Of a stretch of DNA of 64,000 nt, positions 37,882-47,360 are shown in pieces. The stretch covers positions 496,001-560,000 of the forward strand of contig NZ_LFYO02000002.1 of assembly GCF_001182825.2 (NCBI RefSeq), written 5' to 3'. The notes under the pieces are model-generated. The model saw nothing but the letters and a program-made list of their open reading frames with translations. It made no database searches and had not been told where the DNA came from. The DNA comes from Streptococcus sp. X13SY08 (GTDB taxonomy: Bacteria > Bacillota > Bacilli > Lactobacillales > Streptococcaceae). Positions within the stretch are counted from its first letter, which is position 1. Every line of letters starts with the position of its first letter. A program made the position numbers and the translations under genes.

Positions 37882-38781
37882 TTATAACTGACTTTTTTTT
37901 CTGAGTTTTTCAAGAGTTTCTTGGAAAATAGCTGGCGCTTCAGCCGTAAATGTGACCAAGTCTCCCGTCCTTGGATGGGTAAATCCTAGTGTCTGCGCGT
38001 GCAAGAATTGTCCATGCGCCTTGAGTGTCTTTCTAGGTCCGTAGACTTCATCTCCCGCCACCGGATGACCAATATAAGCCATGTGCACACGAATTTGATG
38101 GGTCCGACCTGTTTCCAAGGTCAATTCCAGCAAGGTATAGTCACCAAATCGTTCCAAAACTTGGAAACGCGTAATGGCATCTTTTCCTTTTGCTGTCACT
38201 GCTTGTTTCTTACGGTCCTTTTCAGAACGACCAATTGGTGCTTCAATAACGCCGCGATCATTTGGTAAGTTCCCATGCACAATAGCTATATATTTACGCA
38301 GAGATTTTTTAGCTTTCAACTCCTCTGCCAGAGCCGTATGGGCTTGGTCATTCTTAGCAATCATGAGTAAGCCAGATGTATCCTTATCAATCCGATGCAC
38401 AATTCCTGGTCGCAAGACCCCATTGATACCAGACAAATCTTTAATGCGATACAAGAGTGCATTGACTAAAGTGCCAGAAGTATGACCAGCTGATGGGTGG
38501 ACCACCATGCCTTGCGGTTTATTGACCACAGCGACATCTGCATCTTCATAAACAATCTCTAGAGGAATATTTTCAGCTACATATTCTACTTCTTCCACCT
38601 CTGGCACTTGATAACTAATCTCATCGCCAGCTTGTACACTATATTTAGCTTTCTTATCTTGGCCATTCACCAAAACTAGTCCTGCCTTGATTTGCTCATT
38701 GGCAACCGCGCGGGATAATTCTGTCAAATCGGCCAAGGCCTTATCCAGACGAACACCGCCTATTTCAACTCTAACTTTCAT
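37882..38781 (-). CDS. rluD: RluD-family 23S rRNA/tRNA pseudouridine synthase
   Basis: The start at 38781 ([19 protein letters not shown]) gives 299 residues: an S4 domain, then the catalytic motif [20 protein letters not shown] with the essential Asp, and the C-terminal [25 protein letters not shown]. It overlaps the end of lspA by 11 bases. Precise target sites cannot be read from sequence; the Firmicute counterpart is often YlyB. Confidence 0.93.
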   Translation of the reverse strand: MKVRVEIGGVRLDKALADLTELSRAVANEQIKAGLVLVNGQDKKAKYSVQAGDEISYQVPEVEEVEYVAENIPLEIVYEDADVAVVNKPQGMVVHPSAGHTSGTLVNALLYRIKDLSGINGVLRPGIVHRIDKDTSGLLMIAKNDQAHTALAEELKAKKSLRKYIAIVHGNLPNDRGVIEAPIGRSEKDRKKQAVTAKGKDAITRFQVLERFGDYTLLELTLETGRTHQIRVHMAYIGHPVAGDEVYGPRKTLKAHGQFLHAQTLGFTHPRTGDLVTFTAEAPAIFQETLEKLRKKSQL

Positions 38782-39174
38782 ACTTCTCATTCTTTTCCTC
38801 TAATAGAATATGGACAAACAAAAGAATAACACCCACCGTCAAGCAGCTATCAGCCACGTTGAACACTGGAAAATTAACAAAATCCAAATGAAACATGTCT
38901 ACCACATACCCCAAACGCAAACGATCAATAAAATTGCCCAAGCCACCTGCAATCATCAAACTCAGACCGCTCAACAACCACAAACTACCTTTGATATTTT
39001 TCACAAAATAATAAACTGCTACTACCATGACAACCACTGTCACCACAGTGAAAAACCACTGCTGATTTTGCAGCATAGAATAAGCAGCACCATAGTTTCG
39101 CAAATAAGCTAGACTCATCAAGCCAGGAAGAAAGTCTTTCTTGCTATCTAACGTGATATTTGCAACTGTCTCAT
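38771..39174 (-). pseudogene. lspA: Lipoprotein signal peptidase, N-terminus deleted
   Basis: LspA cleaves the signal of prelipoproteins. The catalytic region is intact: [23 protein letters not shown] and [14 protein letters not shown], with both active-site Asp. At the 5' end ATG (39174) and one codon follow the cpsY stop, then the sequence jumps to [31 protein letters not shown] in another frame. About 20 residues of the first membrane segment are lost. In the order cpsY-lspA-rluD this is the native gene. Confidence 0.85.
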
Positions 39175-39176
39175 TC

Positions 39177-40021
39177 TTATCCTTTTTTCTTATCAAAATA
39201 TGCTTGCATAACATCTATAAAATCTTGTGCACACGGACTCAAGTCTGTATCTTCACGTTTTACGTATACCATTCGATTTTCCATGTCATCTTTAAGCGGA
39301 ACAACGGTAATCCCATGCACACTCTCACTATCAAGAAAGCCAGAACCTGTCGCATAGGCATCTGTGCGCTCTAAGATACCATTCAAAGTAGCACGGTCCG
39401 TCACATCGTAGGTCACCGAAGAGTCCGATGTATCAAAGAAATTCTCCGAATAATAAAGATACTCTTCTTTCTCTTGCGTAAATCGAACCGTTGGCAAACC
39501 TACTAAGTCTTGATATTCAATCCTTTCACTTGCAGATGCAACTTGTCTAACTTTTGCATAATCCCTTTGACATTGCGCGCATTGAGATAAATAATACCAA
39601 TCTCACTATGTCCCTGCGATACTTCATCTAAAATCTGCACCGTTGTTGATTCAAAAATACGAAAATTTTTGTATTCAGGAAATTTTTGCGAAAACTCTGT
39701 AATCAAAGGTGGCAAAAAATCATAGTGTTGACTGGAAATAGAAAATTCTGCCCACTCTTCTTCTGGCTGGAGATAAAGATGTTCAAAGCTATCAAACCCT
39801 TTCACCAAACGCTGCGCTTTTTCATAAAATTCCATTCCACGACGCGTCAAAAAAGTTCCTGAGCTGGTCCGATTAAAAACTTTAAACCCCAATTCCTTTT
39901 CTAAATCACGCACAGAAATAGATAAACTCGGCTGAGAAACAAACATCTTTTCTGCCGCCTCACGAAAAGTCCCACTATTGGCAATGGCTACAACATACCG
40001 TAATTGCTGAATATTCATCAC
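39177..40021 (-). pseudogene. cpsY: LysR-family regulator (CpsY/MtaR-like), internal deletion
   Basis: The winged-helix N-terminus is intact (MMNIQQLRYVVAIANSGTFREAAEKMFVSQPSLSISVRDLEKELGFKVFNRTSSG). The effector domain starts normally and then breaks near 39505. After DKLHLQVKGL the sequence resumes in another frame as YQDLVGLPTVRFTQEKEEYLYYSENFF, losing about 30 residues, and ends normally. CpsY-type regulators in streptococci control methionine supply and capsule or wall traits. Directly upstream of lspA, as in other streptococci. Confidence 0.8.
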
Positions 40022-40263
40022 TTGACATCCTTTGTAAATTTTTTCTTATTATACCATAAAAAGATAAAAGAGAAGTGCCTCTAAAGTGCTCTCCTCTTTG
40101 TTTTCGTCACTATTTGATTCAGATTGTCCCTTGAGCTAGCTATAGACAAGACCAATGTCCACTCTACCAGACATATCACGCCCTGCTCCTAGCAAAAAAA
40201 TAGCCAAAACAGATCAGACTCGCCAGCCTTTCAACAGGACCGTCGTTGGCAAAGAAGGCCTTT

Positions 40264-41193
40264 TTAATGTTTTACAAATGATTTTGCTTTTACATGCAAG
40301 ACTTCCGTCTGTTGTTCAAAACCGAGGCGTTCATATAGTTTGCGTGCCTCTGGATTGTCGGATTCCACCGTAATTTGGAAGGGACGAGTATCATCTGCAA
40401 TTCGCTCATTAATCAAAGACTGAACTAAATAGGTCCCAATTCCCTGTCCACGAAAACCGTCTGCCACGGCCAATCCAAATAGGTAATTGCTATCACTCGA
40501 AATGTCTACTGTACAAGAAGCCATGACTCGATTATCATTTAAGACCAAATAGAGTAAGCATTCCTCATCTTCCACTGCTTTTTGTGCATAGCGAAGACTC
40601 TGGTCCATCGGATTACCAAATGCTTGTGCTTGAAATTGAGCAATGGATCCTACATATTTTGCTTCTGCTGCTGTTACCATCAAATCAGGGCACTTTTGCA
40701 TGACAAATGGTATCCGTCCCCGTCCTAGCCAGTACTCACTATCCCTTTCAAGGGTAACATTCCAATGCTCTAAAAGATTAGGATTATTCTCTAAAAATCG
40801 TCTCTCTATAATGAGACTAACACTATCGATAGAGTATGCTGCAATTTCACGTTTAAAGGTTTCAAAAAGTGCTTTTGCGATACCTTGACCTCGCCAATCA
40901 AGTGCCACCAAAAGGCATAGCTCTGCTTCTTCATCGTCCGCATAGACTGTCAAGAGTCCCACAAGTTGGCTTTCTACATAAGCAATAAAAAAAGCAGGCA
41001 TGAGCACATCAAAATTGAATTGATTTGACAAGTAGGGTTCTCTGAAAAGTCCATCATGGGACATAACTTCCTTTATCAAGCTTTTTGCAGCTGCTTTTTG
41101 TAATGAAGTTAATTCATTGGTCCATTCAATTCTCTCCTGTAAACAATAAAAATAAGCAAAAGAACCTCCTGAAACAGGAAGTTCTCTCGTCAT
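40264..41193 (-). CDS. Tandem GNAT acetyltransferase, 5' end uncertain
   Basis: Two GNAT domains: the first with LCLLVALDWRGQGIAKALFETFKRE, the second with LFGLAVADGFRGQGIGTYLVQSLINERI and EARKLYERLGFE. About 290-300 residues; substrate unknown. The open frame reaches 41193, but that start lies before the rpmA terminator. After a CAGGAG site at about 41115 the next ATG is out of frame by one base, so the real start is probably ATGG(A)CCAATGAA with a one-base error. It is read separately from rpmA. Confidence 0.75.
   Translation of the reverse strand: MTRELPVSGGSFAYFYCLQERIEWTNELTSLQKAAAKSLIKEVMSHDGLFREPYLSNQFNFDVLMPAFFIAYVESQLVGLLTVYADDEEAELCLLVALDWRGQGIAKALFETFKREIAAYSIDSVSLIIERRFLENNPNLLEHWNVTLERDSEYWLGRGRIPFVMQKCPDLMVTAAEAKYVGSIAQFQAQAFGNPMDQSLRYAQKAVEDEECLLYLVLNDNRVMASCTVDISSDSNYLFGLAVADGFRGQGIGTYLVQSLINERIADDTRPFQITVESDNPEARKLYERLGFEQQTEVLHVKAKSFVKH
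41161..41184 (-). terminator. Terminator of the rplU-rpmA operon
   Basis: AGAACTTCCTG and CAGGAGGTTCT form a stem with a T-rich 3' side on the minus strand, directly after the rpmA stop. Confidence 0.75.
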
Positions 41194-41486
41194 TATTTAG
41201 CGATTGGGTAAACTGAGACTTGTTTTTTATCGCGACCTTTACGTTCGAAGCGTACAACGCCTTCAACTTTAGCGTAAAGAGTATCATCTCCACCGCGACC
41301 TACGTTCGCACCTGGATAGATTTTAGTACCACGTTGGCGGTAAAGGATTGAACCACCTGATACAGTTTGGCTGTCAGCAGCTTTCGCACCAAGGCGTTTC
41401 GCTTGTGAATCACGACCGTTTGACGTTGAACCTCCACCTTTTTTGTGGGCGAAGAGGTTTAATTGAGTAAGATTCAAGTTTAACAT
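41193..41486 (-). CDS. rpmA: 50S ribosomal protein L27, with Firmicute cleavable N-terminus
   Basis: L27 reaches into the peptidyl-transferase centre. The 97 residues begin [12 protein letters not shown], followed by [21 protein letters not shown]. In Firmicutes the first residues are cut by the protease Prp between Phe and Ala to expose the functional end. The prp gene normally lies between rplU and rpmA but is almost entirely missing here. Confidence 0.97.
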   Translation of the reverse strand: MLNLNLTQLNLFAHKKGGGSTSNGRDSQAKRLGAKAADSQTVSGGSILYRQRGTKIYPGANVGRGGDDTLYAKVEGVVRFERKGRDKKQVSVYPIAK

Positions 41487-41530
41487 AACTTATATTCCTC
41501 CGAAAATTCTGTGATGACAGTTGTTAAGCT
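41487..41530 (-). pseudogene. prp: Remnant of the Prp protease gene between rplU and rpmA
   Basis: Only 51 bases separate the rplU stop from the rpmA start; the expected gene is about 330 bases. The minus-strand residue [16 protein letters not shown] ends in a stop that overlaps the rpmA ATG. Its TTVITEF resembles the C-terminal end of streptococcal Prp as I recall it. No catalytic His/Cys remains. The call is inference from position and this short match. Confidence 0.5.
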
Positions 41531-41537
41531 AAGCGCC

Positions 41538-41852
41538 TTACGCGTTGATGGCTGAGATAACAACTTTTGTATATGGTTGACGGTGACCTTGTTTACGGTG
41601 GCTACCTTTTTTAGGTTTGTATTTATATGATACAACTTTCTTTTGTTTGCCTTGTTTTTCAACAGTACCAACAACAGTAGCTCCTTCAACAAGTGGAGTT
41701 CCGACAACAGTTTTGTCGCCACCAACAAGAACAACTTCGTTAAAAGTCACTTCTTGACCTGCTTCTGCGTTCAACTTTTCAACGTAGATAGCTTGACCAG
41801 CTTCAACTTTAACTTGTTTACCGCCAGTTTTAATGATTGCATATGTGCTCAT
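41538..41852 (-). CDS. rplU: 50S ribosomal protein L21
   Basis: The 104-residue protein has the normal length: [28 protein letters not shown] at the start and [21 protein letters not shown] near the end. It is preceded by GGAGGTG and by a long leader. First gene of the operon. Confidence 0.97.
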   Translation of the reverse strand: MSTYAIIKTGGKQVKVEAGQAIYVEKLNAEAGQEVTFNEVVLVGGDKTVVGTPLVEGATVVGTVEKQGKQKKVVSYKYKPKKGSHRKQGHRQPYTKVVISAINA

Positions 41853-41970
41853 TATGCACCTCCTATGGATTTTACGGGTTTCCCCTTAATTGTGAAGACT
41901 CGCCTAGCACCGTGAGTCCGAAACTGCTTAAAACGGTGGTCGTGCGGTTGCACAGGTGTGCATAGTCAAC
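41853..41970 (-). promoter_or_regulatory. L21 leader-type RNA upstream of rplU
   Basis: About 115 bases lie between promoter and rplU, with several paired segments such as TGCACACCTGTGCA. Ribosomal leaders are known before rplU in Firmicutes. Assignment is by position. Confidence 0.5.
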
Positions 41971-41976
41971 TCTATA

Positions 41977-42005
41977 AGTATAGCATTCTTCTACTTATTT
42001 GACAA
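41977..42005 (-). promoter_or_regulatory. Promoter of the rplU operon
   Basis: TTGTCA (42005-42000) and TATACT (41982-41977) with a 17-base spacer. Confidence 0.8.
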
Positions 42006-42031
42006 GAAAAAGTTAGTATATAATCGAAAAT

Positions 42032-43323
42032 TTAAGCAAATTTTCCTTCTTTCAACCACTCTTCCATTTTGAGACGTTGAACTTTCATGGTTGCTGTCCT
42101 TGGCAATTCATCGTAAGGCAAAATAATCGGACTGTTAAAATATGGCATATTGGAAATGGCAGCAAACCAAGCATCCATATCCATCTCACGATTTTCTTTA
42201 ACCGCCAAAAATGGCTGTGGTTTCTTGAGCGGGTCGCGCACAAAGACAACTTCTGACAAGAAATCTAATTGGTCCAAGAGGCAGTCTTCCAATGCCAGCG
42301 TGCTATCAATGGTATCAATCATATCTACTTGACGATCTTTTAGATAGAGGTGCCCATTTTCATCCATAGAGCCATAGTCTCCACTGTCCCACCATTCGTC
42401 ATAAACATTGTCTTGGAAACGTTGGTCTTCCTTAATAGTAGGTAATCGCTCGGCCTCGAGAAAAGAGCTGGATATGCCCATTTTGACCAACTTGCAAAGG
42501 ATTCCCCTCAGCGTCAGCAATCCGTGCCTTGGTTAAATCACCCAGACCAACTCCCATGTCACGCGCATCAGAATACTGCAAACTTTCCTTGGTATGTGGT
42601 TTCAAAATCATGGGGCCACATTCGCTCTGACCATAGATTTGTAGGAAAATAGCCTCATCTGAATCAGCAGCTTCTAAAAAAGCCAGCATGGTAGCATTAT
42701 TGATAGCATCAAAGGTAGAGTGGTAATAATGCGTCTTTGCAAATACACTTGGATTTTCACGTGCAATATCTGCCCATTGGACAAAATGATTGGGATGGGT
42801 TTCTACCGCTTGCGGCTGATATTTACCAAAGAGTCGCTCGACTGTTTCGCGTTTGTGCGTTGAAAGAGCCAACAAAGGAAAGCCCATGAGCATAAGAGAA
42901 GACATTCCGATATTGTACCGTGAATGAACAGGTGAAATACGGAAACCTACGATACGACGATCAGGCAAATTGTTCAAAATAGTCTTTTGATATTTTGTGC
43001 GCCAGCCCATAGTATTAGCCGAATGGCAAATCAATTTTGGGATACCCGTTGTCCCTGATGTATGTGTGATATAAGCGATTTGATCTTCAGGAAGCGGAGT
43101 GTGCTCTACAGACGCTTTTTCCACTGCCAATAAATCCGGAATGTAGACCTTATGATTGTCAGAAATATTTGCATGGGTCTCAGCGTAAGTCGTCTCCGTT
43201 CCTAGCTCTGGAAATGCCACAAGGGGGCAAATCAAAGACCATAGCGCAATCAGTATATAATTGACTAGCTTCCAGATAATTCTGGTACAGATTCATGGGA
43301 CGATAGGGAAATAATTCTTCCAT
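42032..43323 (-). pseudogene. AMP-binding acyl-adenylating enzyme, deleted and frameshifted
   Basis: The ATG at 43323 starts MEELFPYRPMNLYQNYLEASQLYTD. A C-run one base too long shifts the frame near 43230. After FPELGTETTYAETHA roughly 80-120 residues of the N-terminal domain are missing. Then follow the ATP motif YITHTSGTTGIPKLI, LQIYGQSECGP, and after one extra T near 42437 the C-terminal lid DEWWDSGDYGSMDENGHLYLKDRQVDMI with NSPIILPYDELPRTATMKVQR. Probably an acyl-CoA synthetase or adenylating enzyme; the substrate is unknown. Inactive as sequenced. Confidence 0.8.
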
Positions 43324-43344
43324 AAAAAATCTCCTTTTAGGGTA

Positions 43345-44562
43345 TTATAGTAAATCCTCAATTAAATGTTGGACATCATACACTGCCTCTTCTTTAGATG
43401 TAATTTCTGTGATGGTAATGCCTGCAACAGCTCGTTCAACCAATCCTTCAACATCCAAGCGTGCCTCATATTGTTCTGCATTTTTGATTTTTGGATTGGT
43501 CTTAGGACGATCTGGCGCGAAAATGGTACAACAATCTTCAAATGGCTGAATAGAAATTTTAAACGTATCAATCTTCTCAGCAATATCAATAATTTCCAGT
43601 TTATCCATCGTGACGACAGGACGAATAATCGGCGTGTTGGTTACCGCATTGATGGCTTGCATAGATTCCAAAGTCTGACTAGCCACCTGACCAAGGCTTT
43701 CACCATTGATAATGACCAAGGCATTGCGCTGCTCACGAATGGCATCCGTGATCCGCATCATAAAGCGACGGGTCAGGGTCATCAGATAGGCTTCAGGTGC
43801 CTTGGCTTTAATTTCTTCTTGAATTTCTGTAAATGGTACTTCGATGAATTGAATATTGCCACCGAAAACTGTCAATTTCCGAGTCAAATCGTGGGCTTTT
43901 TTAAGAGCTCCAGGACTAGTATAAGGCGGGCTGGCAAAATGCACCGCTTCAATATCCACTCCACGTTTCAGTGCCAAATATCCCGCAACAGGCGAGTCAA
44001 TACCACCTGACAGCATAAGCATACCCTTACCAGAGGTTCCAACTGGCAAACCGCCAGGCCCTTTGATTTCTTCATGGGAAATATAAGCCGCGTCTTCACG
44101 AATTTCCACACGCAAAGTAATATCTGGCGACTTCATTTGTGCTTTGGCAAATGGAATAACATCAAATATTGCATCACCAAGCGCATGGTTGAGATCACGA
44201 CTATCCAATTCAAAGGAATGATCACTTCGACGGCTGCTAACCTTGAAAGTCATACCTTCTTGGTAAATATCTTTCATGATATCTTGCACTGCTTCTTTTA
44301 GAGCTGATACTGACTTTTCAATCTTATAGGACGGTGCAAAATTTTGAATCCCAAAAATCTTTTTGAGCGAATCTGCTACTGGCGCATAATCCGTTCCATT
44401 CAGGTAAACATGCCCACGATCTCGATCAAAGTAAACCGTCACATCAGGATAAATAACCAAGGCTTCTTGAATATTGTTTTTTAATTTATTGATAAAACGC
44501 ATACGGTTCTTACCCTTTGTAGACAATTCACCGTAACGAACCATAATTTCTGAATAGTTCAT
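43345..44562 (-). CDS. thiI: tRNA 4-thiouridine synthase ThiI
   Basis: Transfers sulfur to U8 of tRNA. The 405-residue protein has a ferredoxin-like domain, THUMP (residues about 60-165), and the PP-loop [17 protein letters not shown] near residue 183, as expected. It immediately follows the cysteine desulfurase gene, its likely sulfur donor. No rhodanese domain is present, as is usual in streptococci. Confidence 0.97.
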   Translation of the reverse strand: MNYSEIMVRYGELSTKGKNRMRFINKLKNNIQEALVIYPDVTVYFDRDRGHVYLNGTDYAPVADSLKKIFGIQNFAPSYKIEKSVSALKEAVQDIMKDIYQEGMTFKVSSRRSDHSFELDSRDLNHALGDAIFDVIPFAKAQMKSPDITLRVEIREDAAYISHEEIKGPGGLPVGTSGKGMLMLSGGIDSPVAGYLALKRGVDIEAVHFASPPYTSPGALKKAHDLTRKLTVFGGNIQFIEVPFTEIQEEIKAKAPEAYLMTLTRRFMMRITDAIREQRNALVIINGESLGQVASQTLESMQAINAVTNTPIIRPVVTMDKLEIIDIAEKIDTFKISIQPFEDCCTIFAPDRPKTNPKIKNAEQYEARLDVEGLVERAVAGITITEITSKEEAVYDVQHLIEDLL

Positions 44563-45705
44563 CTATCTCACTTTCTTAGTCTGTGTGTAAATTTGTTTAA
44601 AAATAGTCAAAAATTGCTCCACTTGACTCATGTCATTGTCATCATCCAAACTAATCCGCACCGCTGTTTGAGCGATTTTTGGATGAACTCCCATGGCAAT
44701 CAAGGTTCCAGCAGGTTTGCCAGCCTTAGAGGAGCAAGCAGAAGTCGTTGAAATATAAATCTGATGTTCTTCAAAGGCATGGACAATCACTTCGCCACGA
44801 ATATTTTTTATACCAAAGGTCAAGATATTTGGCGCAAATCCTTCCATTTCAGAAAAAATCGTCACGTCGTCATAGTGGTTCAACTCTTCCAAAATGATTT
44901 GCTTCATAGCAGAGATTTTCCGATTGGCTTCTGGAGCTTTTTCCATGGTTACGCGCAGTGCTTTAGCTGTTGCTGCAATTGCTGCAACATTTTCAGTTGT
45001 CGATCTACGATCGTTTTCTTGCCCTCCTCCGGTCAATAGCGGAGCTAAACGCTTGCCTTCCTTGATATAGGCAAAACCGACACCCCGGACAGAGTGAAAT
45101 TTATGCCCTGAAAATGTGGCGAAATCAACGCGCTCTGGCAAAAATGTTGTCAAATCTACTTTTCCGATTGCTTGAACAGCATCCACATGAAAAGAAATGG
45201 TTGGCTTATTCTCTAAAAGCTCTGCTATTTCTTGGATAGGCTGAATCGCACCTATTTCATTGTTGACACCCATGACAGATATTAAGACGGTATCGGAGCG
45301 AATGAGCTGCTCCAGTGCTGCCAAATCCACCTTGCCATTCTTGTCAACTGGTGCCAAATCTACAGAAAATCCCTGACTGGTCAACCAAAGAGCCGATTCT
45401 TTGACAGCTGGATGTTCTACTGCGGACACAATGATGTGCTTCCCAAAAGCTGCCTTTTCAAAGGCAACTCCCTTAACGATCCAATTATCCCCTTCTGTAC
45501 CACCAGAAGTAAAATAAATTTCCTGACTTTTCTTACCCAATAGCTCTGCTATTTGTCCACGAGAAGCCTCTAAAATCCGTGTCGCTTGGTCCCCGAGACT
45601 ATGGAGACTAGATGGATTTCCAAAAATTTTCGTCGCAACTTCTGTATAGGTCCGGAGTACCTCTGGATAGACCTGAGCCGTTGCTGCATTATCAAAATAA
45701 ATCAT
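44563..45705 (-). CDS. Cysteine desulfurase (NifS/IscS-like)
   Basis: Removes sulfur from cysteine and supplies ThiI. The 380 residues begin MIYFDNAATAQVYPEVL, contain the PLP lysine in VDFATFSGHKFHSVRGVGF (about residue 202), and the persulfide Cys in STTSACSSKAGKPAG (about 327). The stop abuts the thiI start. Symbol nifZ/iscS is often used; I leave it open. Confidence 0.95.
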   Translation of the reverse strand: MIYFDNAATAQVYPEVLRTYTEVATKIFGNPSSLHSLGDQATRILEASRGQIAELLGKKSQEIYFTSGGTEGDNWIVKGVAFEKAAFGKHIIVSAVEHPAVKESALWLTSQGFSVDLAPVDKNGKVDLAALEQLIRSDTVLISVMGVNNEIGAIQPIQEIAELLENKPTISFHVDAVQAIGKVDLTTFLPERVDFATFSGHKFHSVRGVGFAYIKEGKRLAPLLTGGGQENDRRSTTENVAAIAATAKALRVTMEKAPEANRKISAMKQIILEELNHYDDVTIFSEMEGFAPNILTFGIKNIRGEVIVHAFEEHQIYISTTSACSSKAGKPAGTLIAMGVHPKIAQTAVRISLDDDNDMSQVEQFLTIFKQIYTQTKKVR

Positions 45706-45782
45706 ATTTCTTCCTTTTCTACAACTTATTATTGTACCACTTTTAGCGTCTTCTTACCATTCTTTGGAGAATAGATTTTAAG

Positions 45783-45798
45783 TTTTCTTTAAAGAAAA
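45783..45798. promoter_or_regulatory. 16-base perfect palindrome between divergent genes
   Basis: TTTTCTTTAAAGAAAA lies between the cysteine desulfurase and the plus-strand Ser/Thr-rich gene. It could be an operator for either or both, but may also be chance in AT-rich DNA. Confidence 0.35.
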
Positions 45799-45830
45799 TG
45801 CATGACAATAGTCCCTGAAAAGGAGAAATC

Positions 45831-46259
45831 ATGAGACGACCATCACGAAAAGAAAAGTACAAGGCTTCTACTCCGACTTCTAAAAGAGAAAGGCCGCATC
45901 TTTCCTATTTACAAAAAATAATCACAACTATGGCATCGCTCTTGGGAATGATTACCGCAACCATTACCATTTATACGTTTACCACACAAGCAAAAGCAGC
46001 TCCATCTGACCAGACGACCGCTAAGACCGTCATTATCTACTCTGATCCTAAAGAACACTCCTCATCCTTTCGTTCATCCAGTGTCCCCACGCAAGAAACT
46101 ATGCCATCAACTACCACGACAGTAAAAAATTCTTCCACGACAGAAAATTCACTACATCCGTCAAGTTCCACTACGTCTTCTTCAAGCGAGATTGCAATAG
46201 AAAAAACAGAACCTAGCACTGACGCAAATGTAGAAACTGACCAAATTTCACCATCATAA
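45831..46259 (+). CDS. Ser/Thr-rich membrane-anchored protein (DUF6556-like)
   Basis: A 142-residue protein with a basic cytoplasmic start (MRRPSRKEKYKASTPTSKRERPHLS), one membrane segment (about residues 28-52) and an external tail rich in Ser, Thr and acidic residues. AAAAGGAGAA precedes the ATG, and a terminator follows. It is one of two intact plus-strand genes in the window. The sequence resembles short streptococcal proteins of unknown function; no catalytic motif. Confidence 0.8.
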   Translation: MRRPSRKEKYKASTPTSKRERPHLSYLQKIITTMASLLGMITATITIYTFTTQAKAAPSDQTTAKTVIIYSDPKEHSSSFRSSSVPTQETMPSTTTTVKNSSTTENSLHPSSSTTSSSSEIAIEKTEPSTDANVETDQISPS

Positions 46260-46261
46260 AT

Positions 46262-46296
46262 AAAGGTATTGGAGACACAACCCAATACCTTTTTAT
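46262..46296. terminator. Bidirectional terminator between the Ser/Thr-rich gene and threonine aldolase
   Basis: AAAGGTATTGG and CCAATACCTTT form an 11-base-pair stem flanked by T-rich sequence for both directions. Confidence 0.85.
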
Positions 46297-46300
46297 CTTT

Positions 46301-47264
46301 TTATAATCTTTGTTCGAGTGCTTCGAGGTCTTTTCTTGTCGTTGACCAGCTAGTGGCAAATCGGATAACAGTGTGGTCAGTATCGTATTTTTCCCAAAAA
46401 CCGTAGACAATTCCCGCATGGTCTAATCGCTCTAACTGGCTATTTTCCACAATGACAAATTGCTGATTAGTCGGAGATTTGAGATAAAATTCATACCCTT
46501 TCTTCTCTAAAATGACTTTCAAAGCTTCCGCCATATCAATGGCATGCTGCCCCAATTTTTCATACATGCGGTTTGACAATAGTCGTAAAATGTTTAGGCT
46601 GATTTTGCTTGGTAAAGACAACTGCTTCTCCAATCAAGGCTCCCATTTTAGTGCCACCGATATAAAAAACATCTGTCAGCTCTGCTATGGCTACCAAATC
46701 AAGATCCGTATCTTTGGCCGCTAAACCGTATCCCAGACGCGCACCATCCATGAAAAGTGGAATCTGATACTCTCGGCAGACCGCTGCCAAATCTATCAAC
46801 TCTTCTCTGCTATAAAGCGTACCATACTCGGTCGGATGGGAAATGTAGACCATCCCAGGAAATACCATGTGCTCGTGATTACCATCTGTATAAAAATCCG
46901 CTAAATATTGTGCAACATCTTGGGCAAAAATTTTCCCTTCTTGATGAGGTAAGGTCAAAACCTTATGTCCCGAAAACTCAATGGCTCCCGCTTCATGGAC
47001 AGCAATATGTCCTGCATCAGCTGCAATCACCCCCTCATAGCTTGCCAACATACTATTAATCACAATCTGATTGGTTTGCGTTCCTCCTGCTAAAAAGGTA
47101 ACTTGTGCCTCTGGACACTTGGTCGCCAAACGAATTTTCTCAACAGCGGACTGTGTGTAAGTATCCATTCCATAGCCAGACATCCCTTCATCGTTTGTCA
47201 ATAGCAAAGCTTCTAAGAGTGCGGGGTGAGCCCCTTTATTGTAGTCATTTTCAAAGTGTAGCAT
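46301..47264 (-). pseudogene. Low-specificity L-threonine aldolase (PLP), internal deletion
   Basis: Splits threonine to glycine and acetaldehyde. The start MLHFENDYNKGAHPALLEALL is normal, and the PLP lysine is in DVFYIGGTKMGALIGEA near residue 205. After HFTTIVK the sequence jumps, in another frame, to NRMYEKLGQHAIDMAEALKVILEKKGYEFYL and goes on to the normal end. About 20 residues are lost near 46575. The total would be about 340 residues in an intact gene. Confidence 0.85.
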
Positions 47265-47329
47265 TCATTTCTCCTCATTCATCTCATTTGATGGTCCTAT
47301 TTTACCATTTTCCAATAAAAACAACATGT

Positions 47330-47357
47330 AAAAAGAGGCTCTCAGCCTCTTTTTACA
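47330..47357. terminator. Terminator downstream of the ABC exporter
   Basis: AAAAAGAGGCT and AGCCTCTTTTT form an 11-base-pair stem with a three-base loop, working in both directions. Confidence 0.85.
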
Positions 47358-47360
47358 GTT

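Noticed and set aside
41480..41734. 84-codon minus-strand frame over rplU
   Set aside because: Most of it is rplU in another frame (Leu/Lys-rich). Only its last residues were kept, as a possible prp remnant.
43366..44010. 214-codon plus-strand open frame opposite thiI
   Set aside because: thiI is a clear, complete gene on the other strand; the antisense product has Cys/His/Phe-rich composition typical of shadow frames.
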